Below the pieces are notes generated by a model that did no database searches, had not been told where the DNA came from, and saw nothing but the letters and a program-made list of their open reading frames with translations. From Dactylorhiza incarnata (lineage: Eukaryota > Streptophyta > Magnoliopsida > Asparagales > Orchidaceae), in the NCBI GenBank assembly GCA_033032865.1, contig JAWHQI010000170.1, forward strand, positions 555,001 to 619,000: 64,000 nucleotides of DNA, given 5' to 3'. Positions 51,901 through 63,667 of the stretch are shown piece by piece. The position numbers were made by a program, and so were the translations under genes. Numbering within the stretch: position 1 is the stretch's first letter; the number at the start of each line of letters is the position of its first letter.

Positions 51901-54900
51901 TTTTTAAATTCTGTCGTACGAGATATGTACCGTACTGGTACTTGTACCTGCATCAGTGCTTCCTAGCCCAACAACCAACCGAAGCCAACAACCCTCGAAT
52001 TTCCACCATTGTCATATTTCGCCGCCGCCTACACGTGTAAATCGTATGTTGGTGTTTGTGTTCTCTATTTTTGTATGCTTGGACTATATTTTATGAATGC
52101 AATTATTTTATGCGTTATTTCTGTTAAAACGCCTGACTTGCAGGGTTTATTTGTTGTGCGCTTGGGATAATTGCACCTCAATTGCTTGAGAATTAACGCG
52201 TGTTTCTTAATTCATTTTCTATAAATGAATGTGCTACTGGATATGTTGTATTTCAACCAATTACTCATTGTTACTTTTAATTGGACTGTCTTAATTGCAT
52301 CTGCATTTACATTAGGGTTTTCGTTATCACATTGCATTCCACTTAAGGTTGCATCTTAGAGCATCCACATTCACAACCCATCGTACATCAAATTGATATC
52401 AAAGCTAGGTTGGGAAATATTATATGCTACGTAGTGGTAGGTTGTTTCAATCATCTATGTTTGACCAGAACCTCACCGGCGACTGGGCTACCAGTTCGAA
52501 TCCGGTCATGACGCCCGGTCTTGTACTTGATCGATTTGAGCATATATGAGCCCATCTTGACATCATTAGAGATGACATTGTTAGGGTTAGCACTACAGTT
52601 GATCAGTTAGACATACCACGAGGCCAAGCCCCACTCCCACGTTCTGATGATCTCTCGGACGATCCCTGGGATGCTCCACTACCCCCTGAGAGATGTGCTA
52701 GAGACCTGCAACCTCGGCCGAAGATGACATTACACAGCGTATCTGCATCGACGCACCATCCTTCATCGGTCACCTTGACCTGAAGGCATTTAGCGATTGG
52801 CTCTTGAACATGGACCATTATTTTGAGTGGTACAAGATAAGTGACGAGAGGCGAGTACAGTTTGCCAAAATGAAGTTACATGGGCAGGCCAAGATTTACT
52901 GGACGAGCCTAGAGAGATCTCGATCGAGATGGGTACTACCCCATCACCAAATGGGCTGAAAAGAAACTACGACTGAAGAACAAATACCTTCTCACCTCGT
53001 ATCGAGACCATCTTTAGATCAACTTTACGCTCATTGGCAGGGGACCCTTTCTGTTGTCGAGTACATGTTTCGTTTTGATGAATTAGTGGTGAGGAGTGAC
53101 ATCTTAGAGGAGTCCATTGCGACCGAGTCCCGCTTCCGGGCCGGACTCTGATCTGATATCCAGAAGGAACTAATTCCTCATAGGGTAGAGATGGTCAAGC
53201 AGGTGTTTCAGCTCGCTCTTGAGTATGAGCAATACCTGCGCACCCCAGGCCCTCGCACCTCTGTGAATGCGAAAGGCAAAAAGAATATTCATGGAGCACC
53301 TAATCTAGCAAGCGTACAGTGTTGCAGGTGCTTTGGCAAGGGGCACATGGTCGCACAGTGCCCCATTGATAAACTTGTTAATTGGAGAGGGTGAACCCAT
53401 CACTGAGGCTAAGGATGTCCCTGTTGAGGAGGTTATAGCGACTATAGAGGATGGCTGGGAGAGCGGCGCTTAGACGTCGTTGGAATTAGGAGTGATTCAC
53501 CGCCTTTTGCACACCCCTCGTGTAGAAGAAGATTGGCGACGCACCTACATATTTTACACCTATTTTCTCACCACAAGCGGTCTATGTAAGTTAGTCATTG
53601 ATAGTGGTAGCTGTGTAAACATCGTAGTTAAGAAAGGGCCGGAGTGTATGCAACTTACATAAAAGTCACATCGACATCCTTATCGAGTCTTTGGGTGGTC
53701 AAGTACGCTATCCAGGTCACCCAACGATGTTTGGTTCATATATACTTAGGGTCCTTTGAGGACAAGGTTTGGTGTGACGTCATCCCTGATGTAGGACATG
53801 TATTATTAGGGCGACCTTAGTTATATGATCGTGCTGCCACGTGTTACGACCGATCGAACACGTATGTATTCTTTGATAAAGATCGAAATGTTACTCTCTC
53901 TCCAACCTAACCCAAGCCCCCCCCCCCCCCCCCCCCCCCCCCCCAAGAGTAAGGTCGACTCATCCATTGGTGCGGGGTCATCGAGATCTTTGCATATCTT
54001 GAAGAAGGGTGACTTTTTGAGAGAAATTTTAGACACTAGGGTTGTGTATTTAGTGGAGGCCATCGTGGCTTCTGATGCCTCTACATACACTGTGATTACG
54101 GAACAGATCCGGACGGAGGACGCCCATCATTTGTCGGATGAATATTATAATATCATACCAGAGGAGCTCCCTCCTTAGAGACATCCAAAATGCAATTGAT
54201 TTAGTCTCGGGGGCATCTTTGCCCAACTTACGCCACTATCGCATTAACCTGACTGAACACGTCGAGCTAAAGCGACAAGTTGATGACCTCATTCAGAAGA
54301 GTTTCGTATGTGAGAGTTTGAGTCCATGCGCAATACCACCCTTCTTACTCCGAAGAAAGATGGGATTTGGCGCATGTGTATCGATAGTCATGTTATTAAT
54401 AAGATCACAGTGAAATACCGTTTTTCCATACCCCGCCTTGATGACCTTCTGGATGCGATGGCTGGTGCCTAAATCTTTTCAAAGATCGACCTGCGTAGCG
54501 GGTATTACCATATTAGAGTGAGAGAGGGGGATGGGTGGAAGACGATCTTCAAGACGAAGGATGGTCTATATGAGTGGCTACTTTATGTCATTTGGATTAT
54601 CGAACGCACCCAACACATTCATGAGGGTGATGACGGAGATCCTGTGGCTCTACGTGGGCAAGATTTTGGTAGTATATTTCGATGACATATTGATATACAT
54701 CCAGGGCCGCATCGAGCACCTGCATCATATTCGGTTGGTATTTGATCTCCTCCGGAGGGAGCATATATACATGTGTGTATATATATATGTGTGTGTGTAT
54801 ATATATATCAATTTGAAGAAATACACATTCTTACCCGCGTTTGTCCATTTTCTTAGGTACACCGTGTTCGCATACAGTATATCAGTTTACCCTGTCAAGG

Positions 54901-57900
54901 TCAAGTCCATTCGTGAGTGGCCCATCCTGACGAACATTCACGGAGCTCATAGTTTCCACAGACTTGCCGAATTCTATCGAAGACGTCGGAGGTTTCAACT
55001 AGATTATGGCCCCTCTTACGAGCTGCCTCTGTAAGGGCGAATTTGTATTGACGAAAGTGGCCACTCGGGGATTCGTAGAAGTTGGAGAGACGTTATTGTC
55101 TACCCCTGTGTTGCGTCTCCCAGATTCTTCTGAGGCATTTGAGGTGGCTTGCGATGCATCAGGAGTTGGTATTGGTGGAGTACTTAATCATGATGGTGAT
55201 TTGTTGCTTAGTTCAGTGAGAAGCTGAATGACGTCTGACAAAAGTATTTGAATTATGATCGTGAGTTTTACGTTGTAGTGCTTACACTTCACTATTAGCG
55301 TCACTATCTCCTGCATAAGGAATTCGTTCTATACTCTAACCATCAGGCCTTGCGATACCTTAACTCGCAGAAGAAGTTGGGTCATCATCATTTAAAATGG
55401 GTAGAGCTTAAGCAAGACCATCATTGCGTTCTTAAACACCGAGCAAGTGTTGAGAACAAGCTGGCTGACACCTTGAGTCGTCAAGTCTGTCTATTGCATA
55501 CCATGAGCACCCTGTGTTGTGGGCTTCGAGCGATTAGTATGTGACTACCCAGAGTGTCCTGACTTTATCGACATGCATGTCGCGCTGACGAGAGATCCCT
55601 CCGAGCCCCGCGAGGGTTTTCTGACGACTATCTCTTCTTTGGCTCCTGCCTCTACACATCTCTCCCAGATTTCCTTATTTGGGAGCTACACGCAGGCGGC
55701 GCCACATGACATTTTGGTTGAGACAAGACTAATGTGTTAGTTGACGACCGCTTCTTTTGGCCCGACCTGAAGAAGGATGTCGTGAGGGTTATTAGACATT
55801 GTTGAGTCTGTCAGACCGCAAAAGGGGCACGCCAACCCACTGGTTTATACACTCCCCTCCCTACCCCTCACATACCCTTTGTTGACATAAGTATGGATTT
55901 TGTACTCAAGCTCCCTCACACTCAGAGGAAGTACGACTCTATCTTTGTCGTAGTGGACCATTTTTTGAAGATTGTCCACTTCATTCCTTGTCGTAAGACC
56001 ACTGACACTTCCCATGTCGCAGCTCTATTCTTTAGGGAAGTATTCAAGCATCACCGGTTACCGACATCTCTAGTTTCTAATCGCAATATTAGATTTTTGG
56101 GTTTTTCTTTGGAAGGCGTTATGGACTATTGGTTACTAACATGTTTTCATCAAGTTACCAAATCTTGTATTACTTGGGTAGCAATGATGCATTACTAGAT
56201 GTCACTTATTATTTGTGAGACTATGATTAATATGCTTTAGTTCAAGTGGGGGACTATATGAGTCTGTGATCTAGAACCTATCAAAGGATTAGTCTTACTA
56301 TCAACATTATACTATAGGGTCGCACATTAAGGACGTACGAAAATTGTATAATTGATCGTGTTGGTTTAATTTATATTAGATATAAATAAAACCAAATCCA
56401 AAAATATATAAAAATGCAAATTAATTAATACACTTAGCGTCCCTATGGACGTAGCACATGTATTGTTAGGACGACCTTGGGTATATGATCGTGATGCCAT
56501 GTGTTACAACCGATCAAACATGTATGTATTCTTTGATAAAGATCGAAATGTTACTCTCTCCGACCTAACCTAGGGACCCCCCCCCCCCCCTCCTCCCAAG
56601 GGTAAGATCGACTCGTCCATTGGTGCGGGGTCATCGAGATCTTTGCATATTTTGAGGAAGGGTGACTTTTTGAGAGAGAATTTAGACACTGGGGTTGTGT
56701 ATGTAGTGGAGGCCATCGTGGCTTCTGAGGCCTCTGCATAAATTGTGATTACGAATCCAGACGCCAATCATTTGTTGGATGATTACTCTAATATCATACA
56801 AAAGTACCTTAATTACGATCGTGAGTTTTACATTGTAGTGCAGACACTTCGCTATTGGAGTCACTATCTCCTGCATAAGGAATTCGTTCTTTACTCTAAC
56901 CATCAGGCCCTGCGATACCTTAACTCGCATAAGAAGTTGGGTTATCGTCATTTAAATGGGTAGGCTTAAGGTCGCACAATAAGGGCATACGATTGTATAA
57001 TTAATCGTGTTGGTTTAATTTATATTAGATATAAATAAAACCAAATCCAAAAAATATATAAAATACTAATTAATTAGGAATTAATTATTTGGGAATTAAT
57101 ATTTTCGATTTTCAACCAAAATGAAAATTTCCCATAAATTCCTCTTAAAGGATTTTTGAAATTCTCTCTCATATAAAAGGGATGTCTTGGAAACTACCAG
57201 AGTTGAATACATTTTCTTGGTTTTGAAAAAAGAGAGATGGCTGCTTTGACTGTGCGTGAGAACAGAGAGAACGGCGAGAAAGGACATAAAGAAATATCGT
57301 TGCTACAAGCAAACTAGTATTTGATTATAAAGACGAGAGATCATCTTCCATCCCCGAGACCGTTGGACTGACTGCGTGGAGTTTCTTAAGTTGCTTATAG
57401 AGACATGGATTTCATTCCGCATTTTGGTTTTCAAACTCACATTTTATAACAAAATTTGATTTCATCTCAGGTATAACCTTATTTTCTTAATTTGTTGTGT
57501 TTTGCGTGAATCTTTTGGGGGTTTCATGAATTTTCGCGTTTTTGATGCCTATGAAACCCAACATATTGTTCATCTTGGAAGTAAGATCATTTTAAGGTGA
57601 GCCATTGGAACTAAAATTTCTCCTCTCTAATCCCCTCTTCTTCCTCTCTCTACCTTCCTCTAAATCCTAGATCGTAACAATATTCCCTAGGACTGACGAG
57701 GTTGTTATGATGTAGACTAACGAGGTTGTTGAGATGCGGCTATATCTCCTTTGCATGTCTATGTATGGCGGACCGACGCCTGGACCTTCTTTATGCGAAG
57801 ACCATCTCCATGTGCGATATGTCATGTTGTGAGGAAACTGGGCACGGGGACGATTCTTCACGTGCTAGGACTGAGCGAGGACCCTGATCAATAAGCGCAA

Positions 57901-60900
57901 CGACCCCTGAGCGAGGAAAGGAAGCATAGTTCGGCGAGGATTACGTTGAATGAGCGAACTACTTATTGCGTACATGAGTTGAGCGAGGACTGTGTAAGTC
58001 GAGCCAGGACCTCCTGCCACGCGCGGAGGCCAATGAAGGAAGAGCACGGTCAGAACTCTCTACTATGAGTGAAGTCATCGTGAAGGATCGTTGTGGCAGC
58101 AAATATATCTCCATCCGAAGACCATCCCGATCGGGACACGTAGTGAGATTTTCTATTGATCTCGAAGACTCGATGAGTCACACGCGGCGTGTCGTTATTA
58201 AGCCTCATACATGAGACACATCACGCCAATCAAGTGCCAGGTGCGGCTCAGAGATCGCGAGCCCCCTCTTCCTCATTGCGGTGGGAAAGATCGTGTGTCA
58301 CTCTATTGAGCTTCTCAGCTCAATATTCGACAGCGAAGCAGAATCCAAAGAGCTAGTTGATCCAGTGTTGTTATGGAAGTCATCAACTTCTACTGCAACA
58401 AGTGCTTAAAGTTGTAATGGTTGGTCCTGTTGTTGAAGTGGCACCCCTATAAGGGGCCAATGACGTACCACATACACCAAACCGATCAATTCCCACATAA
58501 ACGTGCATATTCATGTGATGGTCTGCCAACTTGCAGCTAAAACGTAATAAAATGCTCTTGTTGTAGGACGATGCCAAACCCTCGCTCTGAAGCATTACAC
58601 TCCACTACCAAATTCCGCGTGCAGGCGAAAAGCTGTAGGACCGGGGTTGTTGCGAGTGTTGCCTTCGGGGCCACACAAACGTATTAGTCGCCTCGGGTAA
58701 CCACCGCTGCTACTAGCTTGCCATGGCTAGCTGAGACCTTTTGGTTGTGGCCGATGTGACCCAAATAGGCCATTTGCTTCTCGCCAAAGGTACACTTGGA
58801 TAGCTTAAGGAACAACATGTGGAGGTGTAGAGCAAAGAAGAACATTCGCACGTGGTGGTAGTGCTCGACCCAGGTGGAACTGTAAATCAGTATGACGTCA
58901 AAGAAAGCTAAGACAAACTTGTCGAGAAAGGGTCCAGGTGCCACGCTAATTAAAATCTGAAAGGTAGAGGGTGCATTGGTGAGTCTGAACGACATAACTA
59001 TGAACTCGAATGGCCATGGTGAGTAAGTACATTTTCTCCACATTATCGGCGTGCTTCTGAATTTGGTGGTAGCTAGAGTGCAGATCCAGCTTGGAGAATA
59101 ATCAGGCTCCGTGTAGCACATCAAGGAGCTCTTCGACTATTGGAATCATCTTGATGGTCTTGGAGTTCAGTTCCCAATAATTCACACATAAGAGGCATGA
59201 CCCATCATGCTTCTTAACTATGAGAACGGGAGATGAAAAGGAGGCCTGGATGGGCCAAATGATCCCCTGCTGCAACATCTTGTGGCGTTGCCTTTCAATC
59301 TCGTCCTTCTAGAGGAAGGGGTATGTACTACTATGGTCAGATTAGTACTGTCCCAGGCATCAAGTGGATTTCGTGGTCTAGGGAGAGAGGTGCATGCTTC
59401 TCAATTAAGTCCTCCAAAATCCTCTATTGAGATGTGGAGGACTGCATGGTGGTGAGACGCTGGAAACTCTTCCGCTCCTCGCCTAACCAACAGACACGAC
59501 GCCACTGGAGCTAGTAATTCATGGCGAGGGCGGCGAAATCCCACACAATCGGGACCAATGTGCGGAGCCAGTGGAATCCAAAAACAAAGTCGAACCCCGC
59601 GAGTGAGATGGCGTAGAGATTCGCCTCAATGATGTCTATGTGCACCTCCAGCTGTACGCCGACACATATGTCGGGGTTAGGTAATCGCTCACCATTGTCG
59701 ACGACCTCATGCATGTCCTTGGGAAGGATTGTAAGCCCTAGTGTCTAAGCGACCATCTCCCAGATGAAATTACGAGTGCGCCTGAATCTATCAAGACTTG
59801 GATGGAGTGGTTGTCTAATCAGACCTGCAGTTGCATCGTCTGTAAACTTCGGGTGTCCGTCATGGCATGGAGAGAAATCTCCAGCTCATCCTCGTCTGCA
59901 CGAACTGTGTGTTCGTCCGTTATCTTCTACCTTAAGCTAGAATAGCTTTTTGAACCGATGCCCTTGCGCATAAGCCTCATCGCAATTAAAGAAAGAGCCC
60001 TTTGGCTAGACGCTCTACCATATCCATTAGGCAGAGCTTACAGATGAACAATGATGTCCATGTTGTTAGTCCCTCGTCCCCGCCCCTAGGGCAGTGGCCC
60101 CGTTGGTCTGAAGGTGGGTGCCTGGGAGATGACGGCATTCGCCGGTAATTTTCTGCCCTATCCCAGTACAAAAGGCTCCTCACAATGAAAACATAACCCT
60201 TTAGCCCTTGAATCCATCACTTTCTCTCAATATAGCCATTTTATAACTGTAGATTGATAATCAACGAAGGCCAATTATTCTCTTCAGTTTGTTGTTGCAC
60301 CGGCGCTAGAACAGGACCGGCCCGAAGAGCTTATGATCTTTTGTTATCTCATTGAATAACCAGAGTAAAGTTCGTCTTAATCAAATTTTGAGGATTTTGA
60401 AACCCCACATCTTGTCCAAGTCTTTTATGGCAACTTGTTCCAGTAGCATATTCATTGATTAGGCCAACAAGGTTTGAAATCTCTCTAAATATTCATCTAC
60501 AGACCCATTTTGCTTTAGAGAAATCAACTCACCAAAAAAGTTGTTATGGAGTGGAGACCAAAATCACATGTTGCAATACGTCTTGAAATCTCCCCGGGTC
60601 AACTCTGAATTCTTCGTATTAATATTAGCATATGAACATTGTGCAACAACAAGGATATATAAGAAAGCAAATCCAATCCACTTACAGTAAATGGTTCATT
60701 GATTTCCAAAGAATTGTTTACATTAAATAACCCATCCAAGAGGATCTTCCTTTCCATCATAGAGAATGATGATTCATAAAGCCATCAACTTAGGCCTCGT
60801 TTGGCGCAGAGGTGGGGCGGCGATTTCATCCGCGCCGCGCAACCGCGACCGCGGTTCCCGCGCCGCGGATGAAATCCGCGGAATTTTAGCGGCGGGGCGG

Positions 60901-61669
60901 ATCCCCACTGCCCGGCGGCTGCGGCCCCGCCAAACGCGTGGTTTTCGCGGCCAGGCGGATCCGCCCCGCTAAACAGGGCCTTAGTGGGATAAGGGTAACG
61001 AATAATGATGATGATGGATGTACATGAAATTTTCATATAGTAAGGAAGAAAATTGAGATATTTGAATAATAAATTTGAATGGAGTTACAATTAAAGTATA
61101 TCATGACCTGGTTTTGCATCAGGAAACTCAACCGGGCTTCTCAAAACAGCTATACTGCCTAGGTCCACCTCCACTTGACTGGATGCATCCTTATCTGCAA
61201 TACCATGCTTAAGTTTTGGAACTTCTGGTTTTTGAGGAACAACTGTAGTGCGGGAAAACTTGACATCCATCTCCAGGAATGAGTTGACCAAGGCATCTGC
61301 AAATTGTGGGTCATTGATGTGGTATGGAAATATTTTCACCTACAAAGTAAAAGCTAGTCTTTAGTGATTTCTGATCAATGTTATTAAGCAGGAGTTGGTC
61401 AATAGGATATTAGACTGACAAGTTAAGGAAAAAGTGCGAATAAAACCAAATACCTGTCGACAATTGTTTTGGTCTATAAGTTTAGCTAACTCCTCGAAAA
61501 GAGCATATCTTTCTTCCGGACCATAAAATGGTTCTCCTGGAGCATCTAAAGCGGAGACACCTTTCTCTGGAAGGCAAACACAAACTTTGGAGGGGCACTG
61601 ATTTAATTTGTCAGCTATAAACTTGGCAAATTTCCTGTTTTCATCTATTGTAGTACGCACCAGTGAAAC
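45954..61669 (-). CDS. Tm-1-like protein: UPF0261 domain followed by TIM-barrel domain (3' exons)
   Basis: Six exons on the - strand in order: 61669-61454, 61339-61108, 47745-47498, 47166-46988, 46508-46255 and 46111-45954, all GT/AG and in frame. The first two give the end of UPF0261 ([20 protein letters not shown], then [20 protein letters not shown]). The rest give a complete TIM-barrel domain: [91 protein letters not shown] and [13 protein letters not shown] near the C-terminus. This is the architecture of tomato Tm-1, which blocks tobamovirus replication proteins. Relatives occur throughout plants and microbes, and their enzymatic role is not settled. Exons for the UPF0261 N-terminus are beyond the right edge. 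The 13.4-kb second visible intron contains Gypsy E, Gypsy F and MITEs. Confidence 0.93.
47950..48790. other. AT-rich intron sequence
   Basis: Repeated ATATATCG/TGATATAT words around 47940-48010 and 48330-48440. No element or gene recognised. Confidence 0.4.
48793..49281. mobile_element. GCGCCT-rich foldback element, copy 1
   Basis: Outer ends AAGTTATCAAAAACGC and (complement) AAGTTATCAAGGCGCGCC are inverted. Both ends are packed with GGCGC/GCGCCT words. The interior has repeats of GAATTGGGTGCCCAA and its variants. Non-coding. A related element is at about 63238-63667. Confidence 0.6.
49282..51246. other. Unassigned intron sequence
   Basis: Pyrimidine-rich part (49380-49860) and a purine-rich part (50560-50910) in which GGGGGAGAACGAC occurs three times. 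The frames show no known domains. It may hold fragments of other elements. Confidence 0.35.
51247..51855. mobile_element. MITE with long terminal inverted repeats, copy 2
   Basis: Same family as 7275-7814. The left end AAGGGTTAATTAC and complemented right end AAGGTTGATTGCAGGGACC lead into GGAGTTTGCATAATTACAG on both sides. The left TIR contains an internal duplication (the CTTCTATCTTTCGAAATTAC block occurs twice, about 51301 and 51356). Non-coding, again beside a TATA run. Confidence 0.75.
52750..53395 (+). pseudogene. Gypsy E gag with zinc knuckle
   Basis: Residues such as [20 protein letters not shown] and [10 protein letters not shown] match the Gypsy gag domain, across frameshifts. The 53191-53394 frame ends with [15 protein letters not shown], a CX2CX4HX4C knuckle. 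Confidence 0.8.
53919..53944. repeat. Poly-C tract in Gypsy E
   Basis: About 24 consecutive C, between protease and RT. The duplicated copy has a shorter C run at 56577-56590. Confidence 0.9.
54250..54990 (+). pseudogene. Gypsy E reverse transcriptase
   Basis: [20 protein letters not shown] (about 54480-54540) and, in another frame, [16 protein letters not shown] with [20 protein letters not shown] (catalytic FDD present). The ORF runs on through a TA/TG microsatellite at about 54765-54810 into NLKKYTF and [11 protein letters not shown]. Frameshifts elsewhere make it non-functional. Confidence 0.85.
55090..55540 (+). pseudogene. Gypsy E RNase H region
   Basis: [20 protein letters not shown] (first catalytic Asp), then YDREFYVVV and [20 protein letters not shown], ending [11 protein letters not shown]. 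Two frame breaks. Confidence 0.85.
55893..56198 (+). pseudogene. Gypsy E integrase core
   Basis: [20 protein letters not shown], then [15 protein letters not shown] and [19 protein letters not shown], where the usual second-Asp motif SDRD is SNRN. The upstream zinc-binding part is at about 55740-55830. Confidence 0.8.
57071..58650. other. Intron sequence between Gypsy E and Gypsy F
   Basis: Possibly the LTR of Gypsy E's second copy at its left end. The rest has only short meaningless frames. Confidence 0.35.
58650..60720 (-). mobile_element. Gypsy remnant F
   Basis: The - strand gives, right to left, gag pieces (60300-60700), a gag end (59986-60183), protease (59511-59714, [20 protein letters not shown]) and RT (58684-59124). 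RT has [18 protein letters not shown] and [18 protein letters not shown], where the catalytic Asp pair has become DV. No LTRs recognised. Confidence 0.75.
60793..60980. mobile_element. GC-rich PIF/Harbinger-like MITE, copy 2
   Basis: 188 bp. Ends GGCCTCGTTTGGCG and (complement) GGCCCTGTTTAGCG; TTA on both sides (60790-60792 and 60981-60983) is the expected 3-bp target of PIF/Harbinger elements. Interior rich in CCGCG/GCGGC palindromes. Non-coding. Confidence 0.8.
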
Positions 61670-62537
61670 CTACAGAAGTACGAACACAGTTATATTAACA
61701 TGTTAAATATGATACTCATTCTACATTGTGAAATTTAGTCATAGTTCAACCTATGTTTTCTGAATTCACAGTTCAGATGTTGTCTCACGTCTTCCTTAAA
61801 TTAGTACGAGAGAGTAGCTGGAACTTTCTTATTTAAATTAATAATTTCTTGGCTCAATGAAATAAGATATCGAATTTCTCTCATAAAACCAGAGCATGGT
61901 TTCGTGCATTTGGCCTAGTTGCCTAGCAAGCTTCAGTTGAGCAAACCTTTAACGCATTTAGATGTTTAAGGATCCTTATAAAACAACTAGTTTATCTAGA
62001 TTTAATTATTTTATCATTTTATTTATAAATGATCACTCCATATTCACTTAGTTGTATATTTTCATGATAATTTTGAGATTTTAGGTGTATTTCGCTCCTT
62101 TTTTGTTGAAATTTATACCCAATTTTCTACGACAGTTAGGCTATAATAATTGATAATGCGCAAGAGCACTTAAGTCGCGACTTTTTAGAGACTTGTACCT
62201 CCATGAGCATCATTCATTAGACTTCTCACTCATATACACTACAACAAAATGATGTGGCAGAGATGAAGAACTTACGTCTTCCCCGATCCCATATGTTACA
62301 AATGAGTATTTGTGTCACTTGTTGGCATTTGTCATTACAACAACCTCCATACTCCATTCTTAATTCTTAAGTCTTAACTATGTCTTGCAGTTCTCCGCTC
62401 TCTTTTCCTCCAGCCCTCTTTCTTGTGGCTTCTCGGATTTTTAGTTGCATCTAAGGCCATCCTATGGACAAGTTGGCAGTCCTTGCCACCTAGTGTGCTT
62501 TGTGGGTTCTCTCTAACACATAAGGGCTATATGTGTT
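61670..62537. other. Intron of the Tm-1-like gene, no element recognised
   Basis: Upstream of the 61669 acceptor. AT-rich, no further exon seen. Confidence 0.5.
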
Positions 62538-62683
62538 TGTTAGATATTAAGATAGGTTAATTACTCTGTATTTTCAATTTTTTAGTCCCACGTCACATGT
62601 GGGCTCTTACTCTCTATTATATTTCCTATATATTCCCTGCACTTGTATGAGTTTGAATGCATGAACTATTTTGTTCTCTAACA
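62538..62683 (+). repeat. 5' LTR of Copia G
   Basis: Starts TGTTAG and ends TAACA, with the primer-binding site three bases further on. Only one LTR is inside the window, so the left limit is inferred. Confidence 0.6.
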
Positions 62684-63237
62684 AAGTATCAGAGCAAGAG
62701 TTAATTCCTCCTTGATTTCTGTCGTTAGAAACCCTCGACCAACGCATCTCCCTCGCCAGCCTCTCGCATGAGCCCGACACATCCTCTCGTCCTTCTCTCG
62801 CAGATCGATATCCATTTCTCTCGTCTAATTCTCGTTTGCACCCGATTCTCCTTTACCCGTCCATTTCCAGCTGCTCAATTCTACAAGTGGATCGTCGTCA
62901 AGCACTTCTCGTAAGCAATCGACTCACCCAATGTTTCTTCCTTCTCCAGTGTTTGACCTACTGTGATGATTCCAACGGCTCTTCTGCTTACGTAAGGTCC
63001 AATAACAATTCTGAGAGGTCTAAAGGGTTTACATAGATCCTCCGGAAATGGATTGATCTGTCCATATTCATGTTCTGGAGCTTCATTCAAGCATATGAAC
63101 TTTCTTTATGATTTCTCTCAAGATGGATAATCCTTCGGATAACTGTTCTGAGATATTGCAATCGTCCCTCTCATCATCCATTGGGGAACCTTGACACTCT
63201 CTCCCAGCCTCTCCTTCTGAGCCTCAGGCTCAAGGCT

Positions 63238-63667
63238 CACCAGGATCAGAGGTTTGCGTCTTCATGCGCCTTATTTGCGCCTTTGGAACATAAAAGGCAC
63301 GCCTGAGTGAGATTTTTGTTGTAAACTTTTTTTTTTCAAAAATAAAGAATGAAATAATATAAGAACTCAATAATTTTTGATTGATTTAGTGTTTATGAAA
63401 GATAATTGTGCGTTGGGACTTAGATATGATGTAAGTGACCACATTGATTCTATTTTTTAAGAGATATAAACAATAGTAATGAATGATTAATTAGTAGAAT
63501 AGATGAAAATTTTGATCTAGAAGATGAAATGATACTAGATGTTGATTATTTAAAATGAATGTGGTTGCGCCTTGCGTTCGTCAGGCGCGCGCCTGCGCCT
63601 TGAGCCTTGCGCCTAGGCTCCAAGACCCCTTTGTGCCTTGGTACGCCTTGCGCCTTTAATAACTAAG
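63238..63667. mobile_element. GCGCCT-rich foldback element, copy 2
   Basis: Right end, complemented, reads TTAGTTATTAAAGGCGCAAG. Both ends carry many GCGCCT/GGCGC words around an AT-rich middle. It sits inside Copia G gag. The left end is less clear. Confidence 0.5.

Larger units (their letters stand above)
52388..57070 (+). mobile_element. Gypsy LTR retrotransposon E with a deleted tandem second copy
   Basis: A primer-binding-like TTGATATCAAAGC is at 52390-52402. The + strand then gives gag (52750-53395), zinc knuckle, protease (about 53560-53660), RT (54250-54990), RNase H (55090-55500) and integrase (55890-56200), all with frame breaks. A purine tract AAGTGGGGGAC is at about 56242. A second, shortened copy follows: 56439-56790 repeats 53782-54160, and 56805-56970 repeats 55245-55412. 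The sequence 56318-56430 recurs at 56969-57070. LTR limits could not be fixed. Confidence 0.8.

Noticed and set aside
52433..52515. Box-A and box-B-like motifs (TAGTGGTAGGTTG, AGTTCGAATCCGG) resembling a tRNA or SINE
   Set aside because: No cloverleaf can be drawn, spacing is long, and the site is in the leader of Gypsy E. Left as coincidence.
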